Part shown: piece by piece, positions 50,675-58,763 of the stretch
How the letters are laid out: each line of letters begins with the position of its first letter
Numbering within the stretch: the first letter of the stretch is position 1
Origin: Candidatus Sericytochromatia bacterium
GTDB lineage: Bacteria; Cyanobacteriota; Sericytochromatia; UBA7694
Direction: 5' to 3'
Assembly (NCBI GenBank): GCA_018780035.1
Contig: JADMKE010000013.1
Coordinates: forward strand, 1 to 64,000
DNA: 64,000 nt
Position numbers and translations under genes: made by a program
Notes under the pieces: model-generated
Told to the model about the DNA's origin: nothing
Database searches by the model: none
What the model saw: the letters and a program-made list of their open reading frames with translations, nothing else

Positions 50675-53110
50675 TTAGCTCGCGTTGGCGGAAGCGTTGT
50701 CGCGAGAAGAATCCAGCGTATTGCCGGCAGGATCCAAGACGGTACTGTTCACTTTGATGCGCACAGTATCACCGGGCTTGTAAATATCCAAGTTTTGACC
50801 CTGAACCAGTGTGAGCCCCCCGGTATTAAACTGGGGCAAAACTTCATTGGCAGAATTTGCGCCAAAAGCGGTCTGCTGACGCCAACCAATGTATTTGCCA
50901 CTGGTATCGTTAAACGAAACCGTTAAAGTGGTGGCGGTTGAAGTGACCATGAAGGCATTGGTACTCGGGCCATTGACCCCCAAAGCCGCAGCCGACAAAT
51001 TCAATTTGGTCTGCAAATCCGCTGCAAAAGCAGCATTGTCAGCCAGATTTTCATTCAAATTGACGACCGCCAAGTTCTGAACGCCAGGATCAACCACAGT
51101 CACAGCAAAAGTCGCACAATCGGATGAATTTTTTAATAACTGAATCACCAGGGTATTTTCCCCACTGGTGGCACCCGGCCCCCCATTGGCACCATCGGTT
51201 TTAAAGCTACCGGTGACGGTATTGGGCGCATTGAGCAGATAAGCATTGCTGGCACTGGAAGCCGATTTGGCTGGTAGCAACAGCACGGTTTTGTGGGTCA
51301 GATCGGTGGTGTCGTAGACAGCGGTACCGCAGAGAGAACCCCAGGTGCCACTAAACGTTGTCACGCCACCGGTTTGCACCACAGTGGTATTGTAATTTTT
51401 GGCAGCAGCCAAGGTGCTGGCCACTTGGTTGGCACCCGGATAACCGGCAGGAGCTTTCTGATCTGCACCCGCAATGTTTTCCATACCACCAGCGATAGAA
51501 ATATCGCGGGTATAGATGATCATGCGTTCGCTGTAACGCACACGCACTGCATCGCCATTTTGGCCGCCATTTTCGGTGGTCTCGGCAGTCAGGCCTGTGA
51601 TACCCGGTTTGGCTTCGTCGGTTTTGATCGAGAATTTATACGACTCTTCAAAATCACCGTCGGTCAGTTTGAAGTGCTTTTCGCTGCGAGAAATACCACT
51701 TTTGTCTTTGATCAGACGATCGCTGGAGTTAAAGCCATTAAAAGCCACGTTGTAGTCGGGCACCAAATTGCTGTCTTTGTCGGTGGGCAGCAGTTTTTCT
51801 TCTTTAAAGGAGAAAGTCACTTCGGTGTCATCGCTGTTCCAGCTGATGTTAAAAGCGTCTTTGTCCCAAATTTTAGAGGCATTGGTTCCCGACCAATTAT
51901 TGGTAATCGCCCCATTGCCTTTGACCGTATTGGCACCACCGGCCACGCGCAGATTGCCGTTGTCAACAGTCAGTTTGCGGTTATTAAAAGAGCGCACGGT
52001 GAAGGTGTCTTCTGCCGTTTTTTTGTCCATGGGCTCGGAGAATTTTAAGACGAAGCTGGTTTGGGGGTCGACACCCGAGCCATTGCGGGCAGGGGTCACA
52101 GCCACCACTTCGGGTTTGTCACTCAGGGCATTGTAAGCGGCGCTGAATTTGCTGCAACCATTGTCCTCCAGAACTGCAGCAGGCACGAAATCCGCACAAT
52201 CGTTACCAAAGTCATAACGGTTGGCATTGGGATCGCCCTGTTTGTTGGATTTGAGAACTTCCACGCGTTTGCGGGTGGTAAAACCGGTTTTGGAAGCGAC
52301 AATTTCGACCTGAATCCCAGAAGGGGCATTGTTGAAGGCATAGGTGCCACCGGCTGTGACGGTACTCTCTTCAAAAGGCACAGAGGCATTCAAAGAGCGG
52401 GCTTTGACGGTTACTCCATCGAGCGGGGCTTTCGAGTCGTCAAAAACCTTGCCGTTAAAGGTGGTTTTTTCGATCACAGAAATATCACTGGTGGCGGCAG
52501 GCAATGGCGTATTCGTTGCTGCAGGAGTGGGAGTGGCCGAAGCGGGAGGCGCTTGGGTGGGAGCCGCGGTGGACACAGGTGTCGCTGTGGCTTCAGCACT
52601 GGGAGGTGCACTGGGTGTAGCAGAAGCAGGAGGAGCAGAAGGAGCAGGACAATCCTGGGTGCTAGCTGCGCCCGCAGGGGTAATGGCAAAATTGGCGGGG
52701 ATGCCCAACTTGCTGGCGGCAGTGCCGCCAGTAATGGTCACTTTGGCGATGGTTTTGGTCCCCGCGGCATTTTTAGGCGAGCCTGAGAGTGAGAGGTCAA
52801 AAACGTCACCGGGTTCAACAGTGCCATTGCCATTGCTGGTTTCTTTAAAACTGAAAGTAGTACAACTGGTTAAACTTTCGAGTTGGGAAATCAGATCAGC
52901 GTATCGGGTGCTGGTCAAGGTAAAGCTGAAGTTTTCAGTCGTGTTGTCGGCAAAAGTCACTGTTCCCGTCAGGGTATCACCCACAGCCACTGCTGCGGTC
53001 ACTTTCACACCCGTTCCGGTCGTGGTTTGGTTGGCCGCCGGGCCGCAGGCCACAAGCAAAGAGAGAGAGGCTGCCGCACAAAGAGGTAGCCATAATTTGG
53101 TCTGAGTCAT
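50675..53110 (-). CDS. Array lipoprotein paralog 3 (module also at N-terminus)
   Basis: The lipobox is LLVAC. In contrast to the other copies, a 110-residue module (GDTLTGTVTFADNTTENFSF ... KVTITGGTAASKLGIP) sits directly after the lipobox, before the Pro/Ala/Thr linker (about 165-215). It resembles the module found C-terminally in paralogs 2, 4 and 5. The regulatory-like and Big_5 domains follow; this copy has a 12-residue insertion with two Cys between them. The C-terminal variable region is different again (DCATFAVTVVDPG ... AAFAADLQTKLN) before the shared tail. A GAGGAAGGA site precedes the ATG. Confidence 0.86.
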   Translation of the reverse strand: MTQTKLWLPLCAAASLSLLVACGPAANQTTTGTGVKVTAAVAVGDTLTGTVTFADNTTENFSFTLTSTRYADLISQLESLTSCTTFSFKETSNGNGTVEPGDVFDLSLSGSPKNAAGTKTIAKVTITGGTAASKLGIPANFAITPAGAASTQDCPAPSAPPASATPSAPPSAEATATPVSTAAPTQAPPASATPTPAATNTPLPAATSDISVIEKTTFNGKVFDDSKAPLDGVTVKARSLNASVPFEESTVTAGGTYAFNNAPSGIQVEIVASKTGFTTRKRVEVLKSNKQGDPNANRYDFGNDCADFVPAAVLEDNGCSKFSAAYNALSDKPEVVAVTPARNGSGVDPQTSFVLKFSEPMDKKTAEDTFTVRSFNNRKLTVDNGNLRVAGGANTVKGNGAITNNWSGTNASKIWDKDAFNISWNSDDTEVTFSFKEEKLLPTDKDSNLVPDYNVAFNGFNSSDRLIKDKSGISRSEKHFKLTDGDFEESYKFSIKTDEAKPGITGLTAETTENGGQNGDAVRVRYSERMIIYTRDISIAGGMENIAGADQKAPAGYPGANQVASTLAAAKNYNTTVVQTGGVTTFSGTWGSLCGTAVYDTTDLTHKTVLLLPAKSASSASNAYLLNAPNTVTGSFKTDGANGGPGATSGENTLVIQLLKNSSDCATFAVTVVDPGVQNLAVVNLNENLADNAAFAADLQTKLNLSAAALGVNGPSTNAFMVTSTATTLTVSFNDTSGKYIGWRQQTAFGANSANEVLPQFNTGGLTLVQGQNLDIYKPGDTVRIKVNSTVLDPAGNTLDSSRDNASANAS

Positions 53111-53300
53111 TTTGTATTGTCCTTCCTCGGGTCATGTCTTATGTAGATTTAAATCAATTAAAGCTAAAAAGAAAGAAATCAAGCACCAAACAGGACTGAG
53201 TATTAATTTTTTATTCAAGCATAACGTAAACGCAGTATAACGAGCCCGATTCAGACAAGCAAGTTATTTTATTAACACCCCCTTCTCAACCCCAAAGCAA

Positions 53301-53322
53301 AAGGCCCCCTTGCGGGGGCCTT
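53301..53322 (-). terminator. GC-rich terminator after paralog 4
   Basis: A perfect 9-bp stem (AAGGCCCCC / GGGGGCCTT) with a TTGC loop. On the minus strand it is followed by TTTTG. The 53111-53432 gap also holds AT-rich paralog 3 leader DNA and the stem-loop block below. Confidence 0.8.
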
Positions 53323-53345
53323 GAGCTTGTTTAGCTTTCGCATCC

Positions 53346-53434
53346 GAATAGCCAAAGCTATTCTTGCTGGCTTCGCCTACGTCTGCGCGTAAGTGCCTTC
53401 TAAAGCGGCACCCATGGTGCCGCAAGAAGCACTT
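53346..53434. repeat. Composite stem-loop block after paralog 4
   Basis: Two hairpins: GAATAGC-CAAA-GCTATTC (53346-53363) and GCGGCACC-CAT-GGTGCCGC (53405-53423). The second is enclosed by arms AAGTGCcTTCT (53391-53401) and AGAAGCACTT (53425-53434) that include the stop codon of the gene. Confidence 0.8.
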
Positions 53435-55403
53435 AGCTCGCGTTGGCTGAAGCGTTATCGCGAGAAGAATCCAGGGTGTTACCGGCGGGATCCAACACGG
53501 TGCTGTTGACTTTCACACGAACGGTGTCGCCAGGGACGTACAGGTTCATGCGGGTGCCAGCAGTTACACCAGGATACACGTTATAAGGTGTCGTTGCGCT
53601 GATGCCCATATTGGACGCGTTGGTACCACCGGTGAAGGTGATATAACGAATCGATTTGGCAGGAGCTGCGCCACCCAAGGTTGCGCCTGCACCCAAAGTG
53701 ATGTTGTAAGTGGTGTTGGCGGCAGAAGCTGCAGCTGAACCCGTCACAGTGAAGGTACCACCAGCCAGACCAGCGATTGCATTCAGAGCGGTTTGGATCT
53801 GAGCATAGTTGGCGCCAGCAATATTGGCGGAGGTCACAGCAACGCTGGTGCCGTCACCCAAGACGGCAGTGCCTGTCAGGGTGTCGTTGGCAGCGGTTGC
53901 AGCAACGTGAGTGAAGGTGCCGCTGGAGAAACCAGGCAAGAGCAACACAGTTTTGTGGGTCAGGTCGGTGGTGTCGTAGACGGCGGTGCCGCCCAAAGCG
54001 CCCCAAGTACCTGTGTAGGTGGTCACGCCACCGGTCTGAACTGTGGTGACATTGTAGTTCTTGGAAGAAGCGGAGGTGCTGGCCACTTGGGTGGTACCAG
54101 GATAGCCGGCAGGGGCTTTCTGATCTGCACCCGCGATGTTTTCCATACCACCAGCGATAGAAATATCGCGGGTATAGATGATCATACGCTCGCTGTAACG
54201 AACACGCACTGCGTCGCCATTTTGGCCGCCGTTTTCAGCGGTTTCAGCAGTGATACCGGTGATGGTGGGTTTGACTTCGTCGGTTTTGATCGAGAATTTG
54301 TAAGACTCTTCAAAATCGCCATCGGTCAGTTTGAAGTGTTTGTCGCTGCGAGAAATGCCGCTTTTGTCTTTCAAGAGACGATCGCCGGAGTTGAAGCCAT
54401 TGAAAGCCACGTTGTAGTCGGGCACCAAATTGCTGTCTTTATCGGTCGGCAGCAGTTTTTCTTCTTTAAAGGAGAAGGTGATTTCGGTGTCATCGCTGTT
54501 CCAGCTGATGTTGAAAGCATCTTTGTCCCAAATTTTAGAGGCGGTGGTGCCCAAGAAGTTGGTGGCAATCAGGCCATTACCGGTAACGGTGTTGGCGCCA
54601 CCAGGTGAACGCAGGTTACCTGCATCCACAGTCATTTTGCGGCTGTTGAAAGAACGCACAGTGAAGGTGTCTTCAGCTGTTTTTTTGTCCATGGGCTCGG
54701 AGAATTTCAGCACGAAGCTGGTTTTGGGGTCAACACCAGAGCCATTGCGGGCAGGGGTGACCATGACAACTTCGGGTTTGTCGCTCAAAGCGTTATAAGC
54801 GGCAGAGAAGGTAGCGGCGCCACCATCGGTACCAAAGTCATAACGGTTGGCGTTGGGGTCGCCCTGTTTGTTGGACTTGAGAACTTCCACGCGTTTGCGG
54901 GTGGTGAAGCCAGCTTTAGAAGAGATGATTTCGACCTGAACACCAGAAGGTGCATTGTTGAAGGCATAGGTGCCGCCAGCAGTCACTGTGGTGGCTTCGA
55001 AAGGCACGGAGCTGTTCAGTGATTTGGCTTTAACAGTTACGCCCTCAAGAGGAGAGAAGGTATCATCAAAGATTTTGCCGTTGAAGGTGGTTTTTTCGAT
55101 GATTGAAATATCGCTGGTGGCAGCAGGCAAGGGGGTGTTGGTGGCAGCTGGCACAGGGGTCGCTGTTCCAGCAGGGGTGGGTGTAGCAGCAGGCACTTCG
55201 GGAGTCGCTGTGGCAACGGGCGTTGCGGTTGCGGCGGGCACTTCAGGGGTGGCACTTGCAACAGGGGTAGCACTTGCGACAGGAGCGCTGGCACTGGGGC
55301 TGGCACTGGGAGCGGGAGTCGTTACAGGTGCAGGTCCGCAGGCGACCATTGAAAGGGTTGCGGCCAAACCGAGGCCAGTTGTAAGAATGCGTTGTTTAGT
55401 CAT
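53433..55403 (-). CDS. Array lipoprotein paralog 4
   Basis: A 656-residue paralog with lipobox LSMVAC and a linker built of ATATPVATATPEVPA-type repeats. The regulatory-like and Big_5 domains and the ISIAGGMENIAGADQK region are almost the same as in paralogs 2 and 5. The variable module is the NDTLTGTAVLGDGT type and appears identical to paralog 2 at DNA level. An AAGAAGGAA site lies about 14 bp before the ATG. A degenerate 34-bp tandem repeat lies directly upstream (55430-55580) and may affect its transcription. Probably cell-surface; function unknown. Confidence 0.86.
   Translation of the reverse strand: MTKQRILTTGLGLAATLSMVACGPAPVTTPAPSASPSASAPVASATPVASATPEVPAATATPVATATPEVPAATPTPAGTATPVPAATNTPLPAATSDISIIEKTTFNGKIFDDTFSPLEGVTVKAKSLNSSVPFEATTVTAGGTYAFNNAPSGVQVEIISSKAGFTTRKRVEVLKSNKQGDPNANRYDFGTDGGAATFSAAYNALSDKPEVVMVTPARNGSGVDPKTSFVLKFSEPMDKKTAEDTFTVRSFNSRKMTVDAGNLRSPGGANTVTGNGLIATNFLGTTASKIWDKDAFNISWNSDDTEITFSFKEEKLLPTDKDSNLVPDYNVAFNGFNSGDRLLKDKSGISRSDKHFKLTDGDFEESYKFSIKTDEVKPTITGITAETAENGGQNGDAVRVRYSERMIIYTRDISIAGGMENIAGADQKAPAGYPGTTQVASTSASSKNYNVTTVQTGGVTTYTGTWGALGGTAVYDTTDLTHKTVLLLPGFSSGTFTHVAATAANDTLTGTAVLGDGTSVAVTSANIAGANYAQIQTALNAIAGLAGGTFTVTGSAAASAANTTYNITLGAGATLGGAAPAKSIRYITFTGGTNASNMGISATTPYNVYPGVTAGTRMNLYVPGDTVRVKVNSTVLDPAGNTLDSSRDNASANAS
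53487..54045. repeat. Near-identical tract, copy B (paralog 4)
   Basis: Matches 46081-46639 without a visible mismatch. Divergence restarts just beyond it (GGTCT against GGTTT). Confidence 0.75.
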
Positions 55404-55429
55404 GGTATTAGAAAATTCCTTCTTGTCAC

Positions 55430-55580
55430 TGAGGACAACGTGTAGTTGGAATCACTCTGAAAATGAAGACAATGTCCGAATTGAAGTCATTCTAAAAATG
55501 AAATGGTGTATCAATGAAACCATTCTGAAAATGAAGACAGTGTCTAGGTGAAGTCATTCTGAAAATGAGAACATATTTAG
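55430..55580. repeat. Degenerate 34-bp tandem repeat upstream of paralog 4
   Basis: Four full units (55430-55463, 55464-55498, 55499-55531, 55532-55565) and a partial fifth share the pattern TGAAGACAxTGT...GAAGTCATTCTGAAAA. Unit lengths are 34, 35, 33 and 34 bp. The most conserved part is CATTCTGAAAATGAAGACA at unit junctions. It lies 27-177 bp before the ATG of paralog 4. With the terminator and stem-loops it fills the 55404-55801 gap. Confidence 0.85.
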
Positions 55581-55656
55581 GGAGACGCGGACAAACTGAA
55601 TTAGTTCCAAATTATATTTTTTTTATTTAATTTTTAGCCATTTCTTAAAAATACAA

Positions 55657-55678
55657 AAGGCCCCCTTACGGGGGCCTT
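55657..55678 (-). terminator. GC-rich terminator after paralog 5
   Basis: A perfect 9-bp stem (AAGGCCCCC / GGGGGCCTT) with a TTAC loop, followed on the minus strand by TTTTG. It is nearly the same sequence as at 53301. Confidence 0.8.
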
Positions 55679-55690
55679 GAACTTGTTTAG

Positions 55691-55800
55691 CTTTGCATAA
55701 GTGCCTTCTAAAGCGGCACCCATGGGTGCCGCAAGAAGCACTTAGCTTTGCATAAGCCTCTTCTAAGCAGAACTCGGGAGTTCTGCTAGAATTTGCTTAG
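55691..55800. repeat. Double composite stem-loop after paralog 5
   Basis: Both hairpin types occur in series: GCGGCACC-CATG-GGTGCCGC (55713-55732) and AGCAGAACT-CGGG-AGTTCTGCT (55766-55787). Each is preceded by CTTTGCATAAG and CTTCTAA. This copy shows that the elements are modular. Confidence 0.8.
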
Positions 55801-55801
55801 C

Positions 55802-57778
55802 TTAGCTGGCGTTAGCGGAAGCGTTGTCGCGTGAAGAATCCAGGGTGTTACCGGCGGGATCCAACACGGTGCTGTTGACTTTCACACGAACGGTGTCGCC
55901 AGGGACGTACAGGTTCATGCGGGTGCCAGCAGTTACACCAGGATACACGTTATAAGGTGTCGTTGCGCTGATGCCCATATTGGACGCGTTGGTACCACCG
56001 GTGAAGGTGATATAACGAATCGATTTGGCAGGAGCTGCGCCACCCAAGGTTGCGCCTGCACCCAAAGTGATGTTGTAAGTGGTGTTGGCGGCAGAAGCTG
56101 CAGCTGAACCCGTCACAGTGAAGGTACCACCAGCCAGACCAGCGATTGCATTCAGAGCGGTTTGGATCTGAGCATAGTTGGCGCCAGCAATATTGGCGGA
56201 GGTCACAGCAACGCTGGTGCCGTCACCCAAGACGGCAGTGCCTGTCAGGGTGTCGTTGGCAGCGGTTGCAGCAACGTGAGTGAAGGTGCCGCTGGAGAAA
56301 CCAGGCAAGAGCAACACAGTTTTGTGGGTCAGGTCGGTGGTGTCGTAGACGGCGGTGCCGCCCAATGAACCCCAAGTACCTGTGTAGGTGGTCACGCCAC
56401 CGGTTTGAACTGTGGTGACATTGTAGTTTTTAGCAGCTGCAGAGGTGCTGGCCACTTGGGTGGTACCAGGATAGCCGGCGGGGGCTTTCTGATCTGCACC
56501 AGCGATGTTTTCCATACCACCAGCGATAGAAATATCGCGGGTATAGATGATCATGCGCTCGCTGTAACGAACACGCACTGCGTCGCCGTTCTGGCCGCCG
56601 TTTTCAGCGGTTTCAGCGGTGATGCCTGTGACGGTCGGTTTGACTTCGTCGGTTTTGATCGAGAATTTGTAAGACTCTTCAAAATCGCCATCGGTCAGTT
56701 TGAAGTGTTTGTCGCTGCGAGAAATGCCGCTTTTGTCTTTCAAGAGACGATCGCCGGAGTTGAAGCCATTGAAAGCCACGTTGTAGTCGGGCACCAGGTT
56801 GCTGTCTTTGTCGGTCGGCAGCAGTTTTTCTTCTTTAAAGGAGAAGGTGACTTCGGTGTCATCGCTGTTCCAGCTGATGTTAAAGGCATCTTTGTCCCAA
56901 ATTTTGGTAGCAGTGGTACCCAGGAAGTTGGTTGCAACAGCACCGTTACCAGAAACGGTGTTGGCGCCACCGGCCACGCGCAGGTTGCCTGCATCCACAG
57001 TCATTTTACGGTTGTTGAAAGAACGCACAGTGAAGGTGTCTTCAGCCGTTTTTTTGTCCATGGGCTCGGAGAATTTCAGCACGAAGCTGGTTTTGGGGTC
57101 AACACCAGAGCCATTGCGGGCAGGGGTGACCATGACAACTTCGGGTTTGTCGCTCAAAGCGTTATAAGCGGCAGAGAAGGTAGCGGCGCCACCATCGGTA
57201 CCAAAGTCATAACGGTTGGCGTTGGGATCGCCCTGTTTGTTGGATTTGAGAACTTCAACGCGTTTACGGGTGGTGAAGCCAGCTTTAGAAGAGATGATTT
57301 CGACCTGAACACCGGAAGGAGCGTTGTTGAAAGCATAGGTGCCGCCAGCGGTCACTGTGGTAGCTTCGAAAGGCACGGAGCTGTTCAGTGATTTCACTTT
57401 AACGGTCACGCCGTCCAGGGGAGAGAACGTATCATCGAAAACTTTACCGTTGAAGGTGGTTTTTTCGATAACCGAAATATCGCTGGTGGCGCTGGGCAAG
57501 GGAGCGCTAGGAGAAGTGGTGGGAGCAACGCTGGGAGTAGCGCTGGGAACGGGGGTTGCGGTAGCTTCAGCAGTGGGGGTTGCAGCCGGTGTGGGGGTTG
57601 CAGCCGGTGTGCTGGGGCTTTCAGCAGGGGTGGGGGTTGCAGCGGGAGCGCTGGGGCTCACTGAAGCACTGGGGCTTGCGCTGGGGGTGGTGGGGGCGTT
57701 TGTTGCAGGGCCGCAAGCTACGAGCATGGAAATGCTAGCTGCTGCTGCGAAACTGCTTTTCAGAATATTCTTCTGCAT
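55802..57778 (-). CDS. Array lipoprotein paralog 5
   Basis: A 658-residue paralog. The lipobox is MLVAC and the linker is Pro/Ala/Ser/Thr-rich (SAPAATPTPAESPSTPAATP type, to about residue 95). The domain order is the same as in paralogs 2 and 4: regulatory-like domain, Big_5 domain, ISIAGGMENIAGADQK region, one NDTLTGTAVLGDGT module, shared tail. An AAGGAG site lies before the ATG. It is the outermost copy and is followed by the array's most complex 3' stem-loop block. Function unknown. Confidence 0.86.
   Translation of the reverse strand: MQKNILKSSFAAAASISMLVACGPATNAPTTPSASPSASVSPSAPAATPTPAESPSTPAATPTPAATPTAEATATPVPSATPSVAPTTSPSAPLPSATSDISVIEKTTFNGKVFDDTFSPLDGVTVKVKSLNSSVPFEATTVTAGGTYAFNNAPSGVQVEIISSKAGFTTRKRVEVLKSNKQGDPNANRYDFGTDGGAATFSAAYNALSDKPEVVMVTPARNGSGVDPKTSFVLKFSEPMDKKTAEDTFTVRSFNNRKMTVDAGNLRVAGGANTVSGNGAVATNFLGTTATKIWDKDAFNISWNSDDTEVTFSFKEEKLLPTDKDSNLVPDYNVAFNGFNSGDRLLKDKSGISRSDKHFKLTDGDFEESYKFSIKTDEVKPTVTGITAETAENGGQNGDAVRVRYSERMIIYTRDISIAGGMENIAGADQKAPAGYPGTTQVASTSAAAKNYNVTTVQTGGVTTYTGTWGSLGGTAVYDTTDLTHKTVLLLPGFSSGTFTHVAATAANDTLTGTAVLGDGTSVAVTSANIAGANYAQIQTALNAIAGLAGGTFTVTGSAAASAANTTYNITLGAGATLGGAAPAKSIRYITFTGGTNASNMGISATTPYNVYPGVTAGTRMNLYVPGDTVRVKVNSTVLDPAGNTLDSSRDNASANAS
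55856..56365. repeat. Near-identical tract, copy C (paralog 5)
   Basis: Matches the first 510 bp of the tracts at 46081 and 53487, then diverges at CCCAATGAAC against CCCAAAGCGC. Confidence 0.7.
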
Positions 57779-58163
57779 GTCTGTTAAAAATCTCCTTAAG
57801 GTTTATAACTTGTTTTTTTGTGTATCTGGGCCATCATAAAAATTTTACAAGAGCTCAAACACAGTTAGTTAGTTTGTTGTCTGAGTATGAGACGCGGGGT
57901 TCGGAAATTTGTTCCATTCCTTTGGCTCTTTTTGGGGAAAAAATTTTTTCTTAACTTTTTCCTCCTCAAATCCTAAGTCTATATAATTAACATTAAAACG
58001 GGTTTAGCGTCAAATTTTTGTGATGCCTATTCCAATATTTTTGGGTTTTTCACAACTTTATTTTAACCTAAAAGAAGTTTGAATTTTCAAGCCGGGTCCT
58101 CTTGTGCCATGATGGAAGGCCTGCCATAAACAAAAATAAACTGTAAATGACTTAAAAAATAGC
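57779..58163. other. AT-rich divergent intergenic region
   Basis: This 385-bp gap separates paralog 5 (minus) from rnhA (plus). It is AT-rich with long T-runs and holds a TATAAT at 57982-57987 and, on the minus strand, TATGAT at 57833-57838, neither with a good -35 box. I see no ORF or clear RNA structure in it. Confidence 0.6.
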
Positions 58164-58598
58164 ATGAAAAAAATAGACCTCTATACCGATGGTTGTTGCT
58201 TGGGAAACCCCGGCCCCGGCGGCTGGTGCGCGATTGTGCATTTTGGCAAACACGAAAAAATCCTGCGCGGCGGCGAAGCAGCCAGCACCAATAACCGCAT
58301 GGAGATGATGGCTGTACTGGCTACCCTGCGCACCCTCAAAGAGCCCTGCAAAATTCGCCTACACGCCGATTCACGGTATGTGCTCGACGCGCTCAAAAGC
58401 TGGATTCACACCTGGGCGAAAAATGGCTGGCGCACGGCCTCCAAAAGCCCTGTGGCCAACCGCGAACTCTGGGAAGAACTCTATTTGCTGATGCAGCCGC
58501 ACCAATGGGAGATGATTTGGATCAAAGGCCACTCAGGCCATCCCGAAAACGAGTTTTGCGACCAGGTAGCCAAAGAAGAAGCTGAGAAATTTCGCTAA
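58164..58598 (+). CDS. rnhA: Ribonuclease HI
   Basis: RNase HI cuts RNA in RNA-DNA hybrids. The four acidic catalytic residues are visible: Asp in IDLYTDGCCLGNPGPGG, Glu in NNRMEMMAVL, Asp in LHADSRYVLDAL, and Asp in NEFCDQVAKEEA. The basic handle region (WIHTWAKNGWRTASKSPVANRELWEEL) and the His-containing IKGHSGHPENE loop are present. At 144 residues it is normal length. It seems to be transcribed alone. Confidence 0.96.
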   Translation: MKKIDLYTDGCCLGNPGPGGWCAIVHFGKHEKILRGGEAASTNNRMEMMAVLATLRTLKEPCKIRLHADSRYVLDALKSWIHTWAKNGWRTASKSPVANRELWEELYLLMQPHQWEMIWIKGHSGHPENEFCDQVAKEEAEKFR

Positions 58599-58665
58599 AA
58601 CCCTGTTGTTTTTCGAAGATTGTCGCCAATGACGCTTTTGGCGTTAACAGCGCTGTAAGTTGTCG

Positions 58666-58694
58666 TTGACCGTCTTGTCGCCAAAGGCTAGACT
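58666..58694 (+). promoter_or_regulatory. Candidate promoter of the HTH-FHIPEP gene
   Basis: TTGACC (58666-58671) and TAGACT (58689-58694) are 17 bp apart, 70 bp before the ATG at 58764. A repeated TTGTCGCCAA lies upstream (58619) and inside the spacer (58675). Confidence 0.5.
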
Positions 58695-58763
58695 CAAATC
58701 AGGCCACCAGATGCAGTCGAGTCATCCAACCTCTGTTTAAGCGTCGGGCCCAGGAGAGAAGCC

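Noticed and set aside
55430-55580. 34-bp repeat as a CRISPR array
   Set aside because: The units are degenerate and contiguous with no unique spacers of constant length, and no cas1/cas2 are near.
42853-55800. Array stem-loops as integron attC sites
   Set aside because: They lack the core-site sequences of attC and no integrase is in the window.
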